The position numbers and the translations under genes were made by a program. This document shows, piece after piece, positions 58,337 to 64,000 of a DNA stretch of 64,000 nucleotides (the first letter of the stretch is position 1; every line of letters begins with the position of its first letter). The DNA comes from Deltaproteobacteria bacterium (GTDB lineage: Bacteria > Myxococcota > UBA727 > VGSZ01): positions 124,001 through 188,000 of the forward strand of contig JACOUT010000004.1 in assembly GCA_016177705.1 (NCBI GenBank). Direction: 5' to 3'. A model generated the notes under the pieces. The model had not been told where the DNA came from and did no database searches. It was given only the letters and a program-made list of their open reading frames with translations.

Positions 58337-58945
58337 TCACGGCCGCGACGGCACGCCGTCGACCGCCAGGCTGCGCGCGATCAGCTCGAAGCCGGGCACC
58401 ACGCGCGCTTCGTCCTCGACGGCGATGGTGGTGGTGAGCGTCACGGTCGTGGTCGGCGTCCGCGCCGTGTAGAGCGTGACGGCGGTCGGCACGCGTTCGC
58501 CGAGCACGTGGAGCGTGACGATGGTGCGCAGCGCCTCGCGCTCGGCGCCGAGGAACGCTCGTCGCTCGCGCGTCATGGGGCCGACATCGGCCGCGGCCAT
58601 GCCCTTGGTCATGTCGGCGACGGCGCGCTGCATGCCGTCGGCGACGTCCTTGAGGAACTGCACGGCATCGAGGTCGATGGCCGGGGTGAACGCCTGCACG
58701 GTGGCGAGCGCGGAGCCCGAGCTCTCGATCGTCATGGTGTGGATCTTGACCACCTCGTTGCCGCCGGTGTCATGCGAGACCCGCCAGTTGCCGGGCATCG
58801 ACACGCGCACGCTGCCACCTGCGGTTTGGGTCGCGCGCGCGACGTCCGGCGTCGGCTCGCGGAGGAAGCCGACGGCGCCTTCGAGGGCGCTACACGACGA
58901 GAGCGGTAGCGCGACGAGCGCTGCGACGAGGGCTTGAGTGCGCAT
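58337..58945 (-). CDS. Lipoprotein of unknown function
   Basis: The ATG at 58945 gives a signal with lipobox PLSSC and a 202-residue protein. The mature part has a PsbP-like/mixed pattern (VRVSMPGNWRVSHDTGGNEVVKIHTMTIESSGSALATV) and a central helix. No catalytic motif is recognised. It precedes the giant fusion gene by 49 bp on the same strand, so it may be co-transcribed with it and with the DAG-repeat lipoprotein downstream. Divergent from the DsbA-like gene. Confidence 0.65.
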   Translation of the reverse strand: MRTQALVAALVALPLSSCSALEGAVGFLREPTPDVARATQTAGGSVRVSMPGNWRVSHDTGGNEVVKIHTMTIESSGSALATVQAFTPAIDLDAVQFLKDVADGMQRAVADMTKGMAAADVGPMTRERRAFLGAEREALRTIVTLHVLGERVPTAVTLYTARTPTTTVTLTTTIAVEDEARVVPGFELIARSLAVDGVPSRP

Positions 58946-59098
58946 GGCGACGTCATCGACCGTCGCACACACGCGTGCAACCCGTCACCGCGGCGACCGA
59001 CGCCGTGTGATCCGAGCGCGGCAAGATGGACCGGGCGGGGGAAATCGTCCGGCGCGCTCGTGCGTTTGCAACCGTACGTCCCCCGCACCGGAGGCCCC

Positions 59099-59929
59099 GT
59101 GCTGCGCACCCTCGCTTGGACCGTCACCTTGGTCGGAGTCATCGGCGGCTCCGCCTTCCTCGCCACCCACCATGTGATCGAGGACAACGCGCGAGCGCAG
59201 CACGTCGAGCGCGACCTGGCGGCGCTGCGCGACGACATGGACGAGCTGCGCCTACGAATCGACTCGCCGGCGCTGCCGCCCAAGCCGCCCGCGCGCCCGG
59301 GCGAGACCGAACCCTCGACCGTCTACGCCGTGCCGGTGGGCGACGCGCCGGTGCGCGGGCCCGCCGACGCGCCAGTCACCATCGTCGCCTTCACCGACTA
59401 TCAGTGCCCCTTCTGCGGTCGGGCCGAAACCACGCTGGCCGCGCTGCGCGAGCGCTACCCCGAGGACGTGCGCATCGCCGTGCACCACAACCCGCTGCCC
59501 TTCCACGCCCGCGCCTTCGACGCGGCCGTGGCCGCCGAGTGCGCGGGTGAGCAGGGGTTGTTCTGGCCGGCGCACGATCGCTTCTTCGCCGACCAGCGCG
59601 AGATCGCCGTGCGTCCGCCGTCGGCGATCGTCGACAGCCTGCTCGGGCTCCACGGTTCGAGCTTTGCGCGCTGCCTGTCGAGCGAGCGCGCCCGCGCAAA
59701 AATCACCGAGGACCAGCGGTTGGCGGAGCGCTTCGGCGCGCGCGGCACGCCCACCTTCTTCGTCAACGGCCGCGTGCTCGTCGGCGCGCAGCCGCTCGAG
59801 CGCTTCGTCGAGGCCGTCGAGCGCGAGCTGGCGGCTGCACGCAGGAGCGACATCCCGCGTGCGGAGTACTACCGGCGCGCGGTGCTCGAGCAGGGCGCGC
59901 TCGGCGTGGTTGAGCGCGCGGCTCAGTAG
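59099..59929 (+). CDS. DsbA-family thioredoxin, membrane-anchored
   Basis: The GTG at 59099 has a GGAGG site. The N-terminal anchor (RTLAWTVTLVGVIGGSAFLA) is followed by a coiled-coil-like helix and a thioredoxin fold with the active site Cys103-Pro-Phe-Cys106 and the cis-Pro218 loop (RGTPTFFVNG). The layout (membrane anchor, linker, DsbA domain with CPFC) fits disulfide oxidoreductases or isomerases acting in the periplasm. Many substrates with multiple disulfide bonds are encoded in this window (Cys-rich lipoproteins), so a role in their oxidation is plausible. Convergent with a small lipoprotein (7-bp overlap). Confidence 0.88.
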   Translation: MLRTLAWTVTLVGVIGGSAFLATHHVIEDNARAQHVERDLAALRDDMDELRLRIDSPALPPKPPARPGETEPSTVYAVPVGDAPVRGPADAPVTIVAFTDYQCPFCGRAETTLAALRERYPEDVRIAVHHNPLPFHARAFDAAVAAECAGEQGLFWPAHDRFFADQREIAVRPPSAIVDSLLGLHGSSFARCLSSERARAKITEDQRLAERFGARGTPTFFVNGRVLVGAQPLERFVEAVERELAAARRSDIPRAEYYRRAVLEQGALGVVERAAQ

Positions 59930-60132
59930 CCCATCGACGCGGCGTGCGGCGCCGGCGCTTTGGCCTCGCGCAGCGGCGGCTCGTCTCGCTGCGGCACCGC
60001 GCCCGGCAGCCGCGGCCCCGACAGCAGGCAGTCGGCGCAGCTACAGAACGTGTTGAGTGCCTGGCAGCAGCCGGAGGCCGAGGCGGCGACCAGGAAGAGC
60101 GCCAGCGCGCGCGCGAGGGTTCGGGGGCTCAC
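59923..60132 (-). CDS. Small lipoprotein (69 aa)
   Basis: The GTG at 60132 is preceded by GGAGGA. The signal peptide (ARALALFLVAASASGC) ends in a lipobox. The mature part of about 48 residues contains five more cysteines (CQALNTFCSCADC) and a Pro-rich tail. It may be a small envelope structural or metal-binding lipoprotein. The stop overlaps the DsbA-like gene. Function unknown. Confidence 0.65.
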   Translation of the reverse strand: MSPRTLARALALFLVAASASGCCQALNTFCSCADCLLSGPRLPGAVPQRDEPPLREAKAPAPHAASMGY

Positions 60133-60174
60133 GAGTCCTCCAAGTCCGCCCGATGGTAGCGCGCCGTCGGTCGG

Positions 60175-61827
60175 CTAGGGAACCTTGTCCATGGTCGCGC
60201 GCGCCGCGTCGCGCTCGGCGTCGCTGACGGGGGCGAGCGGCGCGTCGCCGACGTGCGCGGCGTGTGGCAGCTCGCCGAGCGCGTAGGCGAGGCCGAGGCG
60301 CGCCAGCTCGAGCTCGAGGCGGGCGCGCGCTGCGTCGACGTCGGCGGCGAAGCGGCCGAAGCGCGCGTCGCGCAGCTCGACCTCGGTCATCAGGCCCTGC
60401 GCATACAGCTCCTCGGCGCTCTCCGCTTGCTTGCGCGCGAGGCCGGCGAGCCCGGCGGTGGTGTCGACGTTCTCCCACTTGAGCGTGAGGTCGTCGAGCG
60501 TGCCGCGCAGCTCGCGCTCGATGGTCTCTTCGAGCTGGCGCACGCGCAACAGCTCGGCGCCCACCTTGGCGTCGGCCTCGGCGATGCTGCCGAAGGTCAT
60601 GCCGCCGTCGTAGAGGGGCAAGGAACCCTGCACCACGACGGCGCCGGCCAGCGGGTTCGAGGAAAAGCCCGAGGTGTTCGAGGTGTACCGGCCCTGCGCC
60701 ACCAGCTGGAAGCTTGGCAAGAAGCGCATCCACGCCTCGGCGCGGCTGCGGTCGGCGAGCGCCAGGCTCTCCTTCTGCACCCGCAGGTCCAGGCGCTGGC
60801 CGTAGGCGCGCGCCAACAGCTCCTCGAAGCCGGCGGTGCTCTCGATCGCCGCCGCCGGCGGCGGCGCCTCGACGTCGAAGTCGTCGCTGCGCCTGATGAT
60901 GCCGGCCAGCGCCGCCTTGGCGGCGCGCAGGCCCGCGCGTGCCTGTCGCGCCTGCTGCTCGGCCTTCCTGACCTCGAGATCGGCGCGCTCGACCGCGAGC
61001 GTGGTGAGCATGCCCTGCTCGTGGCGCTGCACGGCGAGCCCGAGGTGCCGCTTGGTGGAGGCCACCTGCTCGTCGGTGATGGCGACGATGCTCTTGGTGG
61101 CGACCGCCTGCAGGTAGGCCTGCGCTGCGCCCCACAAGACGGCGGCCCTCGCTTGCTCCACCGACAGGCGCGTGATCTCGACGCCGCCGTAGGCGCTTTG
61201 CAGCAGCGGGAACGCGCGCCCGTTGAACAACGGCATGGCGAAGGTGAGGTTGCCGTCGACGGCGTGCGCCGGCGCCAGCGTGATGTCCATCGGCTCGCTG
61301 CGCGCGATGTCGTTGGCCGCCTTGCGCAGCTCGGCGGCGCGCTCGACGGCGGCGCGCTGTGCGCGCGGGTCGGGGTTCATCGCCGCCGACTGCTCCGTCA
61401 TGTCCGCGATGGAGTTGAACAGCAGGGCCTGCTGCGCGTTCTGCTCGGCGCTGCCGAACTCGGCGGTCTGCTCGGGGTAGTTGAAGGTGTAGTTGGCGCC
61501 CAGGCTGATGTTGGGCAAGAGCACCGCCCATGCCTTGGTGAGGTTGGCGCGGCTCGCTTCGAGCTGCGCGGCCGCGACGCGCAGGTCGAGGCTCTCGCTC
61601 GCGGCCAGCGTGAACGCCTCGGCGAGCGAGATGAGCGGCGGACTGTCGACGGGGCGCAGGCCCAACAGGCCGGTGGTGCCGCGCGGCGCGCCGCTGGTCG
61701 GCGTCGAGGGTGAGTCCGCAGCCGACGCGGGGGCGCCGCCGCCGCGCGACTGCGCCAGCGCGGGCAGCGAGCAACACAAGGAGAGGGCGGAGGCGAGGGC
61801 GAGCGCCTTGGTGATGATGTGCTGCAT
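60175..61827 (-). CDS. TolC-family outer-membrane efflux channel
   Basis: A signal peptide (KALALASALSLCCSLPALA) is followed by the two-repeat OEP architecture. The repeats have helical hairpins of about 60-80 residues and short strands that trimerise into the outer-membrane barrel (ISLAEAFTLAASESLDLRVAAAQLEAS... and ELLARAYGQRLDLRVQKESLALA...). At 550 residues it is slightly longer than E. coli TolC. It should be the outer-membrane exit of the efflux pump whose adaptor lies at 63094. It follows marR by 6 bp on the same strand. Confidence 0.9.
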   Translation of the reverse strand: MQHIITKALALASALSLCCSLPALAQSRGGGAPASAADSPSTPTSGAPRGTTGLLGLRPVDSPPLISLAEAFTLAASESLDLRVAAAQLEASRANLTKAWAVLLPNISLGANYTFNYPEQTAEFGSAEQNAQQALLFNSIADMTEQSAAMNPDPRAQRAAVERAAELRKAANDIARSEPMDITLAPAHAVDGNLTFAMPLFNGRAFPLLQSAYGGVEITRLSVEQARAAVLWGAAQAYLQAVATKSIVAITDEQVASTKRHLGLAVQRHEQGMLTTLAVERADLEVRKAEQQARQARAGLRAAKAALAGIIRRSDDFDVEAPPPAAAIESTAGFEELLARAYGQRLDLRVQKESLALADRSRAEAWMRFLPSFQLVAQGRYTSNTSGFSSNPLAGAVVVQGSLPLYDGGMTFGSIAEADAKVGAELLRVRQLEETIERELRGTLDDLTLKWENVDTTAGLAGLARKQAESAEELYAQGLMTEVELRDARFGRFAADVDAARARLELELARLGLAYALGELPHAAHVGDAPLAPVSDAERDAARATMDKVP

Positions 61828-61833
61828 GGCGGT

Positions 61834-62355
61834 TCAGGTGGCGTCGGTCGGGGGTTTGCTGCCGACGCCGCAGGCGATGCTGATGGCGCGGCAGGCCGAG
61901 TCGACGAAGGTGGCGCGCTCGGCGTCGGGCAGCGCCGCGAGGAACAGGCACAGCATGGTGCTCATGTGCTCGTCGGCCTGTCGGGAGGTGGCGCGCCCCT
62001 TTTCGGTCAGCCCGACCAGCACCACACGACGATCGTTGTCGTCGCGCAGGCGCTCGACGAAGCCGTCGCGCTCGAGGCGGTCGACCACGCCGGTGACGGC
62101 CGGCAGCGCGGCGTCGATCCGTTGGGCGAGCGCCGACATCGACATCGGCGCCTCGTCGAGCCCGAGCGCGATGACGGCGTGGACCTGGGCGGAGGTCAGC
62201 TCGGGCGCGATGCGACCGATCGGATCGCGCAGCGAGTGCCGCCGAATGAGCGAGCGGAGCTGCTGGTGGAGGCGATCTGCCAGCGCCCGAACGTGCTCGG
62301 GGACGCGCGCGTCGCGCTCCGGCCCAGTCACTTTCGGATCGCTAACAGTTGTCAT
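61834..62355 (-). CDS. MarR-family transcriptional regulator
   Basis: The ATG at 62355 is chosen; a TTG two codons upstream also gives an open frame. The 173-residue protein has the MarR winged helix: LTSAQVHAVIALG, SALAQRIDAALPAVTGVVDRLERDGFVERL (recognition helix) and the wing DDNDRRVVLVGLTEKGRA. It is probably a ligand-relieved repressor of the flanking efflux genes. It sits between the TolC gene and a divergent operon, with a palindrome at 62364-62378 in the promoter gap. Confidence 0.93.
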   Translation of the reverse strand: MTTVSDPKVTGPERDARVPEHVRALADRLHQQLRSLIRRHSLRDPIGRIAPELTSAQVHAVIALGLDEAPMSMSALAQRIDAALPAVTGVVDRLERDGFVERLRDDNDRRVVLVGLTEKGRATSRQADEHMSTMLCLFLAALPDAERATFVDSACRAISIACGVGSKPPTDAT

Positions 62356-62384
62356 TGACAATAGTTCATGTCATGAACCAATAT
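62355..62384 (+). promoter_or_regulatory. Sigma-70-like promoter for the divergent efflux operon
   Basis: A TTGACA box (62355-62360) and CAATAT (62379-62384, a weak match to TATAAT) are separated by 18 bp on the + strand. The -35 box overlaps the marR start codon. The operator palindrome occupies most of the spacer, so a bound dimer would exclude RNA polymerase. The first gene starts 57 bp downstream. Confidence 0.45.
62364..62378. promoter_or_regulatory. Perfect 7-1-7 palindrome, likely MarR operator
   Basis: GTTCATG-T-CATGAAC is a perfect inverted repeat with one central base, the size and symmetry expected of a MarR dimer site. It lies 9 bp upstream of the marR start and within the putative promoter spacer of the divergent operon, so it could regulate both directions. 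Confidence 0.7.
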
Positions 62385-62440
62385 CCGCGTCAACCTGATC
62401 AACCGATCCGTCGGTCGGCCCCCAGCTCGGACCCAAGCCC

Positions 62441-63094
62441 ATGAAGCGCCTCATCTTCTCGTTTCTCCCCGTCGCCCTCGTGCTGACCGCCGGCTGCGCC
62501 CGCCCCCAGGTCTCGGTGGAGGTGCTGCCGCCGCGCATGTCCGTGACGTGCGCGGCACCCGACGTGAGCGCTGCCGCCTTTGGGCGCGGCCTGTTCGATG
62601 TCGGCGCCACCGAAGACTTCCACGGTGCCTACCTCGCCGACCTGCGCGTCTCGGTGCCGGGTGCCGATGCTCACGTCGACGGCTTCGCCATCAGCTACGG
62701 CATCCCCGACGGCAGCTCGATCGACGCCGCCGACTACGACGGCACCGCGCCCACCGGCGACCTGCTGCTCGTGGGCGAGAAGGAAGACGTGCGCGTCGGC
62801 GTGGTCGAGAGCGTCGAGCTGGTGCCACGTGGCCTCGCGGTCAAGCTGGCGGCGGACGGCGGGCTCGGCGTCGACAAGATCAACTACAAGACGCTCGGCG
62901 TCACGCTGACGCCGCTGGTCGACGCCGAGCAGGCCGAGGCGCTGCCCACCACCTTCGGCCTCGATCTGTGTGAGGGCTGCCTGGTCGAGCCGCCGGATCT
63001 TTGCAGCGACGTCGGCACCTATGCTCCAAACCCGGTGGTGTGCCGCGTAGGCCAGGACGTGCCGCTGTTCCTGTGCGCCGCCGGAGGTGCGTGA
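62441..63094 (+). CDS. Lipoprotein of the efflux locus
   Basis: The ATG at 62441 gives a signal with lipobox LTAGC. The 217-residue mature protein is beta-rich with five cysteines near the C-terminus (CEGCLVEPPDLC, VVCRVG, LFLC). No known domain is recognised. It is first in the operon controlled by the palindrome and overlaps the adaptor start by one base (TGATG). A substrate-binding or assembly role for the pump is possible but unproven. Confidence 0.75.
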   Translation: MKRLIFSFLPVALVLTAGCARPQVSVEVLPPRMSVTCAAPDVSAAAFGRGLFDVGATEDFHGAYLADLRVSVPGADAHVDGFAISYGIPDGSSIDAADYDGTAPTGDLLLVGEKEDVRVGVVESVELVPRGLAVKLAADGGLGVDKINYKTLGVTLTPLVDAEQAEALPTTFGLDLCEGCLVEPPDLCSDVGTYAPNPVVCRVGQDVPLFLCAAGGA

Positions 63095-64000
63095 TGAAGA
63101 AGTCCCGCACCACCCTCGTCGTCGCGCTGGTGATCGCGGCCGGGCTGTTGGTCGCGTTCGGCGTGCGTATCGCACAAGCGAAGAAGCGCAACGAGACGGC
63201 CAAGGCCGCGCTCGACAAGGAGACCGTGGTCGCGGTGCGCGCCATCGCCGCCGAAAAGAAGGACCTGCCCCAGGTCGTGCAGATCACCGGCAGCGTCCGG
63301 GCGCAAAACGAGGTGCAGGTGCTGCCCAAGGTTCCGGGCCGCGTCACCCGCGTCTGGGTCGACGTCGGCACCGTCGTGAAGGCCGGCGAGTCGCTCGCCG
63401 CCGTCGAGCAAACCGACGTGCTGTTGCGCGTCAAGCAGGCCGAGGCGCAGTTGTTGGCGACGCGCGCCGGCGTCGAGCAGGCCAAGGTGCAGGAGGCGAA
63501 CGCGGTGCGCGGCTTCGCGCGCGCCAAGGCGCTGCACGACAAGGGCTCGATGAGCCAGGCCGACTTCGAGCAAGCCGAGAGCGGGCAGACCCTGGCCGCC
63601 GTGGGCGTGCGCGCCGCCGAGGCGCAGGTGGCGCTCGCCGAGGCCAACCTCGGCCTGGTGCAAAAGGCGCTCGACGACACGCGCATCTCCGCGCCCTTCG
63701 CCGGCGTCATCACCCGCAAGTCGATCAATGTCGGCGCAATGGCGGCCCCCGGCATGCCGGCGTTTGCCCTGCAGGATCAGTCGTCGCTTCGGCTGGAAGG
63801 CACAGTGGCAGCGAGCTACGTGCCCCGCATCCAACCGGGCATGAAGGTGTCGGTCACCGTCGACGAGCTGCCCGGCAAGAGCTTCGAGGGCACGGTCAGC
63901 CGCATCGCGCCCACGCTGGAGCAGGAGACCCGGCGCGGCGCCGTCGAGATCGCGCTCGCCAAGCCGGCGGGCGTGCTGCCCTACATGTTCGCGCGCGCCG
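63094..64000 (+). CDS. RND-type efflux periplasmic adaptor (membrane fusion protein), truncated by window end
   Basis: The ATG at 63094 has GGAGG six bases upstream and overlaps the previous stop. An N-terminal membrane anchor (TTLVVALVIAAGLLVAFGV) is followed by a lipoyl-like half-motif (VQVLPKVPGRVTRVWVDVGTVVKAGESLAAVE). A long alpha-helical hairpin, a second lipoyl half (ISAPFAGVITRKSINVGAMAAPGMPAFAL) and a beta-barrel region follow. This is the HlyD/AcrA-type layout linking an inner-membrane pump to TolC. 302 residues are seen; the frame runs off the window, and the pump gene is presumably next. Confidence 0.92.
   Translation, partial: MKKSRTTLVVALVIAAGLLVAFGVRIAQAKKRNETAKAALDKETVVAVRAIAAEKKDLPQVVQITGSVRAQNEVQVLPKVPGRVTRVWVDVGTVVKAGESLAAVEQTDVLLRVKQAEAQLLATRAGVEQAKVQEANAVRGFARAKALHDKGSMSQADFEQAESGQTLAAVGVRAAEAQVALAEANLGLVQKALDDTRISAPFAGVITRKSINVGAMAAPGMPAFALQDQSSLRLEGTVAASYVPRIQPGMKVSVTVDELPGKSFEGTVSRIAPTLEQETRRGAVEIALAKPAGVLPYMFARA

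Noticed and set aside
62901..63755. 284-codon minus-strand frame near the window end
   Set aside because: It is the complement of the efflux adaptor, which has clear lipoyl and hairpin features and a strong ribosome-binding site.

Overview
The window is a very GC-rich, almost wall-to-wall coding segment of a bacterial chromosome. No intergenic gap exceeds about 215 bp, and I see no rRNA, tRNA, insertion sequence, phage gene or CRISPR array. The gene content points to the Myxococcota (the former delta-proteobacterial myxobacteria and relatives). Evidence: many lipoproteins with long Gly-Glu linkers, CGDG...C-DDGN cysteine-rich repeats, thrombospondin-3 calcium repeats, a MYXO-CTERM-like tail, Ser/Thr kinases with the HRDVSPQN catalytic loop, and a sigma-54 activator carrying an FHA domain. 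The family is inferred from these signatures, not from a database search.

Layout. 1-9.97 kb: surface lipoproteins (C-type lectin plus beta-helix), ThpR, an MsrB-MsrA lipoprotein, a PEGA pseudokinase, a transglutaminase-like TPR protein, a polyphosphate-glucokinase-like enzyme and two secreted proteins. 10-17.9 kb: NuoF, a J-like protein, a co-oriented run (DUF697-like/SHOCT, HEAT repeats, aspartokinase-diaminopimelate decarboxylase fusion), a 123-bp inverted-repeat element and an alpha/beta-hydrolase lipoprotein. 17.9-27.8 kb: a Ser/Thr kinase, more cysteine-rich lipoproteins, a TrmJ-like methylase and NuoE. 27.8-33.6 kb: FHA/GGDEF-like/sigma-54 activator convergent with a PATAN-kinase, then exported proteins. 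33.6-38.9 kb: a class III adenylate cyclase translationally coupled to NuoG and NuoH, then an FHA protein. 38.9-42.6 kb: a cytochrome-like MYXO-CTERM protein and an Mla-type lipid transport operon. 42.6-53 kb: an S9 peptidase, methyltransferases, an amidase and lipoproteins. 53-60 kb: a 1,299-residue protein with about nine degenerate helical repeats fused to an adenosylhomocysteinase-like NAD domain, flanked by lipoprotein genes, and a DsbA-like thioredoxin. 60-64 kb: a MarR-controlled efflux locus (TolC-type channel, lipoprotein, RND-type adaptor cut by the window end).

How the genes fit together. Three themes dominate: a decorated cell surface (about fifteen lipoproteins or secreted proteins), eukaryote-like phospho-signalling (two apparently active kinases, one pseudokinase, two FHA proteins, one cyclase), and scattered core metabolism. 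Complex I genes lie at three separate places (NuoF, NuoE, NuoG-NuoH). The most novel objects I see are the repeat/adenosylhomocysteinase fusion (54388-58287), the cyclase-NuoGH operon and the inverted-repeat element at 16818-16940.
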